A stretch of DNA of 64,000 nt, from positions 1 through 64,000 of the forward strand of contig NZ_JXRR01000013.1 of assembly GCF_000829515.1 (NCBI RefSeq), given 5' to 3'. Both the position numbers and the translations under genes were made by a program. The number at the start of each line of letters is the position of its first letter. Within the stretch, counting starts at the first letter, position 1. Below, piece by piece: positions 37,003 to 46,389 of the stretch. Origin of the DNA: Jeotgalibacillus campisalis (lineage in GTDB: Bacteria > Bacillota > Bacilli > Bacillales > Jeotgalibacillaceae). The notes under the pieces were generated by a model, which did not search any database, had not been told where the DNA came from, and saw only the letters and a list, made by a program, of their open reading frames with translations.

Positions 37003-37044
37003 CGTCTCAACTAAACAATTTTCTCGCATATATTAGTTGAGACG
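37003..37044. repeat. 12-base perfect inverted repeat
   Basis: CGTCTCAACTAA (37003-37014) and TTAGTTGAGACG (37033-37044) flank an 18-base AT-rich centre, about 50 bases before the epimerase gene. No T run follows. It could be an operator, a leader hairpin or the end of a mobile element. Confidence 0.5.
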
Positions 37045-37092
37045 TGAGGAAAAGAATGTTCCTTAGTACAAAAAAGTAAAGGAGGGATGAAA

Positions 37093-38031
37093 GTGTTTGG
37101 AAACGTGTTGGTTACAGGAGGAGCTGGTTTTTTGGGGTCACAGCTCGTTCAGGCTTTATTGCCCTTATCAGATCATATTTATATTATCGATAATTTATCA
37201 ACGGCTTCTATAGAAGCGGTCCCGGCATCTAACAAAGTCACTTTTTATCAAAGCTGCATCACAGACGAGAAGGTCTTAGATGAGATTCTTCCAAAGGTGG
37301 AGTATATTTTTCATTTTGCGTGCAAAAATCTTCTCCTGTCTGTCATTAATGTAGATGCTGATTTTCATACAAACGTGCTCGGCGGATTCACGCTTTTGCG
37401 CAAAGCAAAAGAGCTATGCCCGAACCTGAAGCGGTTTATCTACGCCTCAACTGCGTCTATCTACGGAAATGCCAATATTCTTCCTACGCCTGAGTCCTAC
37501 TATAATATTGGACTGCCGTATTCAGCGAGCAAATTTACAACCGAACACTATTGTGATGTGTATTACACTCTGTATCAAATGCCTGTGACGACGTTGAGAT
37601 TTTCAAATGTCTATGGTCCAGGCCAGCTTGTTTCCAATCCTTACTGCGGGGTCATTGCTAAATTTTTTGATTCAGTTCAAAACGGGCAGCCGCTTCAAAT
37701 TTACGGAGATGGAAAACAAACAAGGGACTTTACTTATATAGAGGATGCGATTGAAGCGACATTGCTTGCGGCTAGAACAGATGCGGCCATTGGGGAGAAA
37801 TACAATGTGGGAACCGGGGAGGAAACAAGCATCGTCGAACTGGCCCAGGTCCTCAAACAAGTAACCGGCACACAAGCACTCGCTGACGAGTATTGCCCAA
37901 AACGTGAGGTGGATGTTGTGCAAAGAAGATGCATGCACACAGGTAAAATTGAACAGGAACTGCACTGGAAAAACAAACACACGCTTTTTGAGGGGCTTGA
38001 GAAAACGAAAAGATGGCTGGAGGGAACGTGA
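37093..38031 (+). CDS. NAD-dependent epimerase/dehydratase (extended SDR)
   Basis: A 312-residue sugar-nucleotide epimerase-type enzyme. The NAD-binding motif TGGAGFLGS is near residues 8-16, the catalytic Ser/Thr lies in YASTASIYG near 118, and the YxxxK pair is in YSASK near 144. GPGQLVSNPY and GDGKQTRDFTYIEDA mark the UDP-glucose 4-epimerase-like group. The GTG at 37093 is six bases after GGAGGG. The ATG at 37087 abuts that site and is less likely. It may provide activated sugars for the glycosyltransferase encoded convergently at 38150, but the exact sugar is not evident. Confidence 0.86.
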   Translation: MFGNVLVTGGAGFLGSQLVQALLPLSDHIYIIDNLSTASIEAVPASNKVTFYQSCITDEKVLDEILPKVEYIFHFACKNLLLSVINVDADFHTNVLGGFTLLRKAKELCPNLKRFIYASTASIYGNANILPTPESYYNIGLPYSASKFTTEHYCDVYYTLYQMPVTTLRFSNVYGPGQLVSNPYCGVIAKFFDSVQNGQPLQIYGDGKQTRDFTYIEDAIEATLLAARTDAAIGEKYNVGTGEETSIVELAQVLKQVTGTQALADEYCPKREVDVVQRRCMHTGKIEQELHWKNKHTLFEGLEKTKRWLEGT

Positions 38032-38042
38032 AAAAAGCAAAT

Positions 38043-38120
38043 GCTCCAGCAGAAGATGACGGCAGGTTCATCGTGGTCCATGCAGAAAACGTTCTTTTGA
38101 AGCGAAGTGAACCGGTAGGA
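38043..38120 (+). repeat. degenerate copy of a Bacillus intergenic repeat
   Basis: The pieces GCTCCAGCAGAAGATGACGG and, after a deletion, ATGCAGAAAACG and GAAGCGAAGTGAACCGGT align with parts of the longer element at 50361-50485. It lies in the short space between the convergent epimerase and glycosyltransferase genes. Confidence 0.6.
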
Positions 38121-38149
38121 GAGCGTGAGGCATTGTCCCCGGCTCTCTT

Positions 38150-39424
38150 TTATTTTTGTTGTGTGTAAATATCCTTAATTAGTTTGCTGTTTAAGGCTGC
38201 ATCATGATAGGTTTCAGCATATTTTCTGCTTTTCTGTCCGATATCCTTGAGCATATCCTGGTTTTTTAAAATGGTTTCAAGCACGTCTTTTATGGTATCC
38301 GGATTGGCTGACAGAATGGGCAGCTCTTTGGGGTAGTGACTTTTCATTTCATCCGTGATCCAGCAGACCACCGGCTTTCCAAGAGCCATCGCCTCTACAC
38401 TGAATAAACCGTAGCTCCCCACATGAAGCTGATCAATAATGACATCTGCTTTTTTATAGATCTCTTTTGCCTCCTTGTGAGACAGGCCCTTTACAAGCTT
38501 AAAAGTAAATGAATAGTCTGCTTTCAGTTTTTCGATTGCCTGGAGTATATAGCTGGTTCCTTTAATAGAGGGAGAGGTTGGTGCGTGAACAACTAAGGGA
38601 AGTGGATTCTTTGGCAGGCATGTGTCAGATGGGTAAGCCGTTAAATCAATCATCGAGGGCACGATATGAACGTGTTCATAATAGTCTTTTACATAAGGGT
38701 ATAATTCATAATCCGGAATCATGCAATGCTTGATGGATTTTGATAATGTTGTAAGCTTTTTACTGATCCTATCTTCATTCTTGTCTTTTACCAGTGCGTA
38801 TGGATTCGTACGGAGAGCGGCTGAATGCATTCTGACATCACTCCCCCAGTGGTGCATGATCATCGGTTTTTTAGCAGCCGTTAAAATAGCGAGATCTGAA
38901 TAATCAAATGTAAGGGTCGTACCGAAGTGAAAGTGAAATTGATCATATCGGTTGATAAATTCTACAGCGAGCTTTCGCAGAACTGAATTTAGCGCAGGTG
39001 TGCTTCTTTTTTTAAGTAGATTGATCGTGTAGTCAGAGGTGTAGCCAAGATAGTAGGGATAATAATTGATGGATTTGGCATTCACATTGTGAAGGGACAA
39101 TCCCCTTGAAATGGCATGCATTTGGTTCGCTATTTCAATGGAGCCATGAAGCACATTTAATTTACTTTTATCGGTTTTCACATCCTTGAAAAATTCTGCC
39201 AGCAATGATTCATAGACGGGATTGGAAGGGGATTCCACAGCCCCTCTCCAAATCCAAAGCCACGACTGATCTATGTTCCCTTTAACAGAAGAGCGAAGGG
39301 CATGAAGTAAATATTTTTCCGTTACTGCATTTCCATTCTGATCCAGTTCAATTATATTTTCGTTTATCTTATTAACATGGTCTATTTTCAGCAGTCCTAG
39401 CAATTTTCGAGTCAGATTTTCCAT
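38150..39424 (-). CDS. GT4-like glycosyltransferase
   Basis: A 424-residue protein ending in a GT-B type glycosyltransferase domain. HVGSYGLFSVEAMALGKPVVCW (near 325-346 in outline) is the nucleotide-sugar binding E-x7-E region of GT4 enzymes, and MHHWGSDVRM near 190 is a conserved acceptor-side motif. The first 80 residues are atypical. ATG 39424 follows CGGAGG. A GTG two codons earlier overlaps this site. Such enzymes build surface or spore-coat polysaccharides. The adjacent epimerase supports a sugar-polymer role, though they are on opposite strands. Confidence 0.8.
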   Translation of the reverse strand: MENLTRKLLGLLKIDHVNKINENIIELDQNGNAVTEKYLLHALRSSVKGNIDQSWLWIWRGAVESPSNPVYESLLAEFFKDVKTDKSKLNVLHGSIEIANQMHAISRGLSLHNVNAKSINYYPYYLGYTSDYTINLLKKRSTPALNSVLRKLAVEFINRYDQFHFHFGTTLTFDYSDLAILTAAKKPMIMHHWGSDVRMHSAALRTNPYALVKDKNEDRISKKLTTLSKSIKHCMIPDYELYPYVKDYYEHVHIVPSMIDLTAYPSDTCLPKNPLPLVVHAPTSPSIKGTSYILQAIEKLKADYSFTFKLVKGLSHKEAKEIYKKADVIIDQLHVGSYGLFSVEAMALGKPVVCWITDEMKSHYPKELPILSANPDTIKDVLETILKNQDMLKDIGQKSRKYAETYHDAALNSKLIKDIYTQQK

Positions 39425-39707
39425 AAGCACCTCCGTTTTTTGTGTTATAAAGGTGTGTATCTATTGGATGCCTCTCCATTGAAGATATTAATTGAAATGA
39501 AGATTATGAATACATTGATCAGACTACATGAAACGCATGCTGATGATTTTGAAATTTTCTGTCATCATCCTGGAGTACCTACTAAATAATTGACATATAA
39601 ACCCGATACTATATAGTAGTATATAATCACCTGTATAGTAAAATATGTTTATTTATATAGGTAAATAAGACTATTTTATAAAATAGTTACATAAGGTGGA
39701 AATGGAA

Positions 39708-42092
39708 ATGAATCTAAAACCGAAATATTTTATATATTTTATCGCCCTATATATCCTTTTTTACTATACACTTATTGCCTTTTTTCAAAGTAATCGTGAG
39801 GTTTTGACGTTCTTTGGGAGTATTCTTCAAGTGATCGCGCCTTTAGTTGCAGGAGCTATGATCTTTAAGCAGTTTCTCTTGTTAAAGGGTGATCGAATAA
39901 GGTTCTATTGGCTGCTGGCTTCTATTGCTGCATTCAGTTACGGTTTTGGAACGTTCATTTTCAGATATAATTTAGTTGTATATGGTCTTACCACCAGTAC
40001 GATTTATTACGACATACTCTGGTATTTAAGCATCCTTTCTTTTATTTCGGCACTCGTCTTTATCATGTCCTTAACCAAAAACACGGCAAGAACCATTCAG
40101 TACGCATTCGATATCTTTATTGTCATGGTGGTGGCAACTTCCATCAGCTGGCATTTTTTAATCGACCCTTTATTCAGCCTCAGCACTGGAGGGGCGGAGG
40201 TCTTCACCTTTATCAGTTATCTGGTCGGGATCCTCCTCATGTTATTTGCGATATTAAGCATCTATTATTCTCCGGATACGGTTTTTCCAAAAAAAGTTTT
40301 TGCCATTAACATACTGGGATTCACGGTGTTATTACTAGCGAATATCTCTTTTCTTTATATCATGATCAACTATGGATATGCAGCCGATAATTTTAGTGAT
40401 CCGCTTTGGCCTTTGTCTATGCTGCTTTTTGGGCTGGGAAGTCTGTACAATCAGAAATCTGATCGAAAAGTTGCAGAAGCTGATGAAAAAAGCATGGGGA
40501 GATCAGGCGGAAATTCGTTGACGATCAAATTAATTCTGCCCTATTTAAGTGTAGTGATCATCTTCGTATTCATGATTTTTCAAGGAGTACTGGAGTTTAA
40601 CAGTATTGTGATAGGCTCCATAATCTCAACATTATTAATTATTATCCGGCAAATTTTCACGTTAATTCAAAATCGCGACTTCCTCATTCAATCTCAAAAG
40701 CTGAATAAGAAGCTTGAAATCATAGTAGCAGATCGAACAAAAGAGCTGCATGTTAAAAATCAGGAATTAGAAGAATCTATGAGAAAAGTGGAATATATAG
40801 CGTATCATGACAGCCTGACTTCACTGCCTAACAGACGGTATTTTGAGGAAGCAGTGGAGAATGCGATGAGAGAGTCACAGTCTACTGAAAATGGACTGGC
40901 GATTTTATTTATTGATTTGGATCGATTTAAATTTATTAATGACACATTGGGGCATCACATAGGAGATCTATTATTAAAACATGTTGCCAGATCATTAAAA
41001 GAAATCGTTGGAGACCAGCATATCGTTTCTCGTCAGGGCGGGGACGAATTTATGATTCTCTTACACAGCACATCCAAGGAAGAAGCAGGAAAGACAGCAG
41101 AAAAGATCGTAAAAGAGTTGGAAAACCCTATCTCGATCAATGGTAACGAACTGTTTATTACATCGAGTATCGGGATTACACTCTACCCTCAGCATGGCAG
41201 CAATGCAGATACGTTAATAAAAAGAGCGGACACCTCGATGTACAGCGCTAAGGACCAGGGGAAAAATCGCTATCAATTTTTCAACGCCAGTATGGATGAA
41301 CAAATCATGCTGAAAACAAATTTGGAAAATGGCCTGAGACGGGCGATCGAACTTGATGAATTAAGTGTGGTTTACCAGCCGAAAATGGAACTCAACTCAA
41401 AAAGAATCATAGGAGCAGAGGCCCTTTTAAGGTGGAAGCATAAAAAATATGGTTCTATTTCTCCTTCTACGTTTATTCCACTGGCTGAAGAAACGGGACT
41501 GATTGTAAAGCTTGGAGACTGGGTTTTAAACGAAGCCTGTTTACAGCTAAAGAAGTGGCATCTTGAAGGCATGGATGACTTTTCAGTTTCCGTTAATGTC
41601 TCGACCATTCAGTTCTTGCAGAAGGATTTTGTGGGAAAAGTGGAGAATTTACTCATACAAGCTGACCTCGAACCAAACTATTTAGAGCTGGAAATAACAG
41701 AGAGCACCATGATGGATATTAAATTAGTGGTGGCGAAGCTGGAGAAATTAAGGAAACTGGGAATCAAAATTTCAGTTGATGACTTCGGGTCAGGTTATTC
41801 TTCTTTGAGCCATCTTAAAAATCTGCCGATCGATATACTGAAAATTGATAAGACATTCATTGATGAGATTGAGAATAATAAGAGCAATGCGGCCATTGTC
41901 TCCACCATTTTAAATTTAGCCCGCAATCTTTCACTGACCGTAATTGCTGAAGGCGTGGAGAATGAAAAACAGTATGAGATATTAAACGAAAAAGGATGCG
42001 ACCAAATTCAGGGGTACTTCTTGAGTAAACCAATGCCTGCTGCAGAAATGATCACCATGATTGAGGCATCTTCCGAGACGTATACCAGGTAG
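39708..42092 (+). CDS. membrane GGDEF-EAL c-di-GMP turnover protein
   Basis: A 794-residue protein with about eight N-terminal membrane helices (about 5-320, possibly a ligand-sensing module), a short coiled coil, a GGDEF diguanylate cyclase domain with intact GGDEF (444-448) and an EAL phosphodiesterase domain with EAL (571-573) and DDFGSGYSSLSHLK. Both catalytic signatures are intact, so it could make or degrade c-di-GMP, controlling motility or biofilm. No RxxD inhibitory site is evident before GGDEF. The start ATG 39708 is eight bases after AAGGTGG. Earlier in-frame codons at 39696 and 39702 overlap or crowd that site. Confidence 0.9.
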   Translation: MNLKPKYFIYFIALYILFYYTLIAFFQSNREVLTFFGSILQVIAPLVAGAMIFKQFLLLKGDRIRFYWLLASIAAFSYGFGTFIFRYNLVVYGLTTSTIYYDILWYLSILSFISALVFIMSLTKNTARTIQYAFDIFIVMVVATSISWHFLIDPLFSLSTGGAEVFTFISYLVGILLMLFAILSIYYSPDTVFPKKVFAINILGFTVLLLANISFLYIMINYGYAADNFSDPLWPLSMLLFGLGSLYNQKSDRKVAEADEKSMGRSGGNSLTIKLILPYLSVVIIFVFMIFQGVLEFNSIVIGSIISTLLIIIRQIFTLIQNRDFLIQSQKLNKKLEIIVADRTKELHVKNQELEESMRKVEYIAYHDSLTSLPNRRYFEEAVENAMRESQSTENGLAILFIDLDRFKFINDTLGHHIGDLLLKHVARSLKEIVGDQHIVSRQGGDEFMILLHSTSKEEAGKTAEKIVKELENPISINGNELFITSSIGITLYPQHGSNADTLIKRADTSMYSAKDQGKNRYQFFNASMDEQIMLKTNLENGLRRAIELDELSVVYQPKMELNSKRIIGAEALLRWKHKKYGSISPSTFIPLAEETGLIVKLGDWVLNEACLQLKKWHLEGMDDFSVSVNVSTIQFLQKDFVGKVENLLIQADLEPNYLELEITESTMMDIKLVVAKLEKLRKLGIKISVDDFGSGYSSLSHLKNLPIDILKIDKTFIDEIENNKSNAAIVSTILNLARNLSLTVIAEGVENEKQYEILNEKGCDQIQGYFLSKPMPAAEMITMIEASSETYTR

Positions 42093-42176
42093 TGCGATTA
42101 TAGGTACATGAGCAGAGATCGTAAAATTCGAGGTCAACTAATACTCTCTATGACTATTAAATGAAAGGAGTCATAA

Positions 42177-42614
42177 ATGAAAAAGAGAAATCCGAAAAAA
42201 AGGCTTATCCTTTTAGGGGCATTCCTCTTATTTACAGTGGCCGTGTGGTTGAATAATACCAGCCTCTTTTATTCAAAAGATACAGATTTTAAGATTCTTG
42301 CTCATAGAGGGCTGGCTCAAACCTTCGATGTATCAAAGGTGGAGTATGATACGAATACAGCTGAAGTCACTTATCCGCCTGAGCACTCTTACCTGGAGAA
42401 TACCCTTCCTTCCATTAAAGCTGCGTTTGAACATGGAGCGGATAGTGTAGAAGTGGATATTAAGCTAACAAAGGATCGACAATTAGCTGTTTTTCATGAT
42501 TTCGATTTAGCGTATCGCACAAATGGAAAAGGCGAAGTCAGCGAATATACGATGGAGGAATTGAAGGAACTGGATGTCGGCGATCGGTATACAGCTGATG
42601 ATGGGGAAAGCTAA
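42177..42614 (+). pseudogene. glycerophosphodiester phosphodiesterase, 3'-truncated
   Basis: The 145-residue frame has an N-terminal membrane helix (about 8-26) and the start of a GDPD TIM barrel: ILAHRGLAQ near 43, SYLENTLPS near 73, VEVDIKLTKDRQLAVFHD near 92-109. It stops abruptly after GDRYTADDGES, where full-length enzymes go on for another 130 or more residues with further catalytic residues. Following bases show no continuation in any frame, so the 3' part was deleted. AAAGGAG precedes the ATG. It is not expected to be active. Confidence 0.82.
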
Positions 42615-43173
42615 CTGATCATTCCTTAATCTAGCATCTAATAAGGGATTGCCTCTTTAAGGAGGATTGACTCGTTTTGGTTTGTAAAAATCAACCTAAG
42701 AAGATTGACTGCTCAGGTGTCAGCATTACTTAAGTCATGCTGAAAAAGCATAATAAAAAGCTCTGACCATCCTTTTTGATGAGCAGAGCTTTTTTTTTTT
42801 TGCGTTTCGACAATTGTCTGTCCCAGCTTTTACTTTTTTACATATTATGACTGTCCGCCTGTATATTAATCTATGTATGAATAAAGGCTAACAATTCCGT
42901 GAAAGAAGTTATATTCTTACTAATCGTTATTGAAATATAAAATTGTAATAGAAGAGATACATGTTTCAAATTACAGAAATATTTCAACTTTTACAATTAA
43001 TTTAAAAAATATCCTTTAATTCCATTTTATAATTGATATAGTAAAAATAGGAAAAGGACAAAGTAGGGTGGATAAAATGAAAAAGATGAATACTATGATT
43101 ACTACAAAAGATAATCTTTAAAAACTATCGCCCTTTTCCTTTATTTTTAGGTTATCGATTTTTAGGAGGAACT
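42615..43173. other. region between the GDPD remnant and the bacteriocin-type transporter
   Basis: It holds a strong terminator (42759-42801), then an AT-rich stretch. A 14-codon frame from ATG 43078 (KKMNTMITTKDNL and a stop), preceded by GGGTGG, lies where a lactococcin-972-like bacteriocin gene would be expected. It is too short to be one. Nothing else is recognised. Confidence 0.5.
42759..42801 (+). terminator. intrinsic terminator
   Basis: AGCTCTG / CAGAGCT (42759-42765 with 42784-42790) with an inner CATC/GATG stem is followed by twelve T. It ends transcription from the GDPD remnant. Confidence 0.88.
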
Positions 43174-45204
43174 ATGAAAAAACTGTTGTTTATATTTTTA
43201 ATAGGACAATTAATCCTGTTGTCATATATTTTTAGTAAATCTGTTTACGATATTTATGAATTGAACAATTTAGGAGATACCTCCTTGGATGGTTACATAG
43301 TAGAAGGCTTTTCAGGAAACGAAATGAACGAATTATACAATAAATTCAATGCTCAATGTCTTTCAAACGAAGCATGTCGGTTGCAGCTAATTAAGACACC
43401 TGTTTCCGAAAATAATAATTTTATTTATGAGATTTATCACAGTCAAATTGAGAAATTAAGTAAGCCAGAGTCCATTTCTGCTGATACGTCCTTTTCTTAT
43501 CATCAATTGACAAAAGAAGAGTTTGTAGACAGTAACGGTGTATTCTACACTGATTTACCTTTTGAAACCTTAAATGGTTTTGCGGTAGCAATGGAAAATT
43601 CAATAGAGCGTTATAGCAATAATATTGCTTATGATCAAATTATTAAAAACAATACTTTAAATTTTGTGGTTCTGTTAGTCCTTACACAGCTGGTGCTATT
43701 CATTTATACTTTCACACGAATTAAAGTAAATGCAATCAAAAAAATGCTTGGTTATTCGAACCTCGACATGATAAAAGCTTCTTTAAAAGATTTCTTTAAA
43801 ATGGAAGTATTTGTAATTTCAGTTACGGTAGTTCTTCACCTTGCTTATTATTTGACTTTAGGAAATTTTATCTCTCGTTACTTTTTGTTGTTGATTGTAT
43901 TTTTAATTTCAGTCGTTTTACTAAATACGATTTTGTTACTTGTCACTCAATTTAGCCTACGATTCATAGATATCAATCTAATGGTTAAAAACAAAGTCTA
44001 TTCAAATCGATCAAACATGGCTTTATACGTTGTTAAAATACTGTTAATTTTGGCAATTACGCTATCTGTTTCCTCTTTTATCAAAACTTATCGAGAGTAT
44101 CAAGAGATATCTAGTGATTTGGAACAGTACTCACAATTAGAAGGTTATTTTACTTCCAATGGCTATAATTACGATGAGGATTCAATGGCTCGCGGAAACC
44201 CAGACCTACTTACCACTTACGGGGAATCCATTGAAGAAATGTATAATTTCTTTGATAAAAAAGAGCAACTTTACGTTAATGACGCTTACGTTCTAGAACT
44301 TTTATCACCTACCTATTTAGAAATAAATGGGTTAACAGAAGAGGATATATATAATTCTCTTCAAGAGAATTATATCGTTGCTAATGAGCGATATATTCAA
44401 GAATTCATGAACATGAAAAATGCAACGGGGGAGGAACTGAAAAATCTTCAATCGGAAGAGCCCACTATTTTAGTTCCAATAAAATATAAAGATCAAGAAC
44501 CAACTGTGAAAGAATTCTACATTGAACAGTATAATAATCTATTGGGCTACAATGGATTTTTCGGATTACAGGAAACCGAAAAAGAGGAAATTTCAAATAT
44601 AGAGGTTGTTTATATAGAGGATGACCAGGAATATGAGCTTTTGGGCCAAACAGTACCCGGAAAATCTGGTATTACTACTTTAAAAAATTCTATTATATTG
44701 GTTGATGGAGGAAATTTCGATAATCTTTATTACTATGATTTGTTGAATCGCGGGGATATTTATTTCAAATTAAAAGAACGTAGCGAATTTAATCAAGCAC
44801 TTGTCCAATATGAGTTAAGTAGTCTTGTGAATGCTGGTACGCTATTAACACCTTACATGGATAGATTACACTTCACAGAATTCATATTAAATAATCTGCT
44901 AGTTTTTACTGTATTATTTCTCTTTACTCTATTATTTGTTATGTATATATCAAATTATGTAGACGTTGTTTCCAACAGTAAAAGATATGCGATTCAGTAC
45001 ATGCATGGATTTAACACTTATAAAATGTTTAAATCTCAACTTATTGTTTGGCTGATCCTGTTGACTGCTATTTTCTTAAAGCTATTTATAGAATTTAATG
45101 TGCTAGTTTATCTGTCCATGCTCGTTCTTGATTTGCTTATTTTATTGTACTTGTATAAAAAAGTGGTCAAAACAAACATTCATGAAGTTATTAAGGGGGC
45201 ATAA
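43174..45204 (+). CDS. bacteriocin-associated integral membrane protein (DUF1430 type)
   Basis: A 676-residue membrane protein of the kind found with lactococcin 972 genes. It has a first membrane helix at 4-22, an outer domain of about 140 residues, three helices near 160-265, one near 290, a second outer domain (about 310-560), and three helices at the end (about 565-665). This is the putative immunity or permease component that works with a small ABC ATPase. AGGAGG precedes the ATG and the ATPase gene follows after two bases. The bacteriocin precursor gene itself is not found upstream, so it may serve as stand-alone immunity. Confidence 0.78.
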   Translation: MKKLLFIFLIGQLILLSYIFSKSVYDIYELNNLGDTSLDGYIVEGFSGNEMNELYNKFNAQCLSNEACRLQLIKTPVSENNNFIYEIYHSQIEKLSKPESISADTSFSYHQLTKEEFVDSNGVFYTDLPFETLNGFAVAMENSIERYSNNIAYDQIIKNNTLNFVVLLVLTQLVLFIYTFTRIKVNAIKKMLGYSNLDMIKASLKDFFKMEVFVISVTVVLHLAYYLTLGNFISRYFLLLIVFLISVVLLNTILLLVTQFSLRFIDINLMVKNKVYSNRSNMALYVVKILLILAITLSVSSFIKTYREYQEISSDLEQYSQLEGYFTSNGYNYDEDSMARGNPDLLTTYGESIEEMYNFFDKKEQLYVNDAYVLELLSPTYLEINGLTEEDIYNSLQENYIVANERYIQEFMNMKNATGEELKNLQSEEPTILVPIKYKDQEPTVKEFYIEQYNNLLGYNGFFGLQETEKEEISNIEVVYIEDDQEYELLGQTVPGKSGITTLKNSIILVDGGNFDNLYYYDLLNRGDIYFKLKERSEFNQALVQYELSSLVNAGTLLTPYMDRLHFTEFILNNLLVFTVLFLFTLLFVMYISNYVDVVSNSKRYAIQYMHGFNTYKMFKSQLIVWLILLTAIFLKLFIEFNVLVYLSMLVLDLLILLYLYKKVVKTNIHEVIKGA

Positions 45205-45206
45205 TT

Positions 45207-45851
45207 ATGGCAGTGATAGAACTTACTAATATTACTAAATCTTATGGGAAAGAAGAAGTTCTTTCAGATATAAATTTATCTATTGAACGCGGTGAAATGG
45301 TTGCCATTATTGGTAAAAGTGGTAAGGGCAAAACAACCTTATTAAATATAATGGGCTTAATCACTCCACAAAATAAAGGCGAGCTATCTGTGTGGGGTCA
45401 AAAAAACCCTTCACTTAATTCGAAAACAACAATGATGTTGAGAAGAGAAAAAATTGGGTATTTGTTTCAAAATTTTGGACTTGTAGAAGATGAAACTGTG
45501 GAATGGAACTTAAATTTAGCTCTAGAATATAAAAAGTTAAATAAAAAAAGTAAAGCCGAAAAAATTAGTCTACTTCTAGAAGAATTTAATCTCCCTCATT
45601 TAGCAAATAAAAAGATCTATCAGTTGAGTGGCGGCGAACAGCAGCGTATTGCCATTATTAGGTTGATTTTACAAGGAAGCAGCTTAATTCTTGCAGACGA
45701 ACCGACAGCCAGTTTAGATGCTGAAAACGAAGGGATTATCATGAAATATCTAAAACAATTGAATGAACAAGGCAAAACAATTGTTGTCGTAACACACAAT
45801 CGAGATATTCTTTCGTATTTTTCTCGAATTATTGATTTAAGTAAATTTTAA
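45207..45851 (+). CDS. ABC ATPase, lactococcin-972-transporter type
   Basis: A 214-residue ABC ATPase with Walker A GKSGKGKTTLL near residue 36, Q-loop LFQNFGLVEDETVEWNL, signature LSGGEQQRIAIIRL near 140, and Walker B LILADEPTASLD near 161. The short length and the VEDETVEWNL Q-loop region resemble the ATPases paired with DUF1430 proteins in lactococcin-972-like loci. Walker A has Lys (GKGKTT) where Ser is common. It is co-transcribed with the membrane protein and closed by a terminator. Confidence 0.85.
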   Translation: MAVIELTNITKSYGKEEVLSDINLSIERGEMVAIIGKSGKGKTTLLNIMGLITPQNKGELSVWGQKNPSLNSKTTMMLRREKIGYLFQNFGLVEDETVEWNLNLALEYKKLNKKSKAEKISLLLEEFNLPHLANKKIYQLSGGEQQRIAIIRLILQGSSLILADEPTASLDAENEGIIMKYLKQLNEQGKTIVVVTHNRDILSYFSRIIDLSKF

Positions 45852-46389
45852 AAAACAGTATCTGCTTTTTTTTACAGGTTGTAAAAGTTCGATCTACAAG
45901 AAATAATCGATTCTTAGTACACAAAAGCAAAAAGAAGTTTTTGGATTAATACTGATAAAAAAATTGGCTACCTTATCTCTTTTTTAAAAATAGAGTTAAG
46001 GTAGTCGATTTTTTTACAGCAGATTAACGTTTAGCGATTGGTTTAGATAACATATTATTTAAGATACTTGTAGCATTTCTTCTTCAACTAAAGTTAGATT
46101 TGTCAGTTTCTTTCTTAATTATTTGTTACTGGAGTAGTCTTTTAAATAAGTAGCAAACTAGTGAAGAAATAATAACAAATGATTTTATATAATCCTAACA
46201 AAACTGTTATACTGCAATTCGTCCTTTATATAAGTCCCTACTTTTTCGATTTTAATACAATGGCGGATGGAACTTAACTGCACTGGTCAAGCATCAGAAA
46301 GGAAAGAATATATTTTCTCGTGCACCTATTGATGTTATCTTTTAAGTAACATTGCAATAAATGATACGGATTCAGAGGAGGGACAACCA
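45852..46389. other. intergenic region, 538 bases
   Basis: It contains the terminator at 45966-46016 and then AT-rich sequence with no supported gene. A GAGGAGGG site at the right end serves the TTG start at 46390. Confidence 0.5.
45966..46016 (+). terminator. terminator of the bacteriocin-type transporter operon
   Basis: The 14-base imperfect stem GGCTACCTTATCTC / GAGTTAAGGTAGTC is followed by a run of T, about 115 bases after the ATPase stop. Confidence 0.82.

Larger units (their letters stand above)
36633..37092. other. region behind the McrBC-like operon
   Basis: No gene is supported. It contains a third copy of the TGCTTGGTC hairpin (36867-36900) with a T run and a 12-base inverted repeat at 37003-37044. 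A 76-codon minus frame at 36780-37010 overlaps the hairpin and is considered chance. Confidence 0.5.

Noticed and set aside
36780-37010. 76-codon minus frame
   Set aside because: It covers the T-tailed hairpin at 36867 and lacks a proper start signal.
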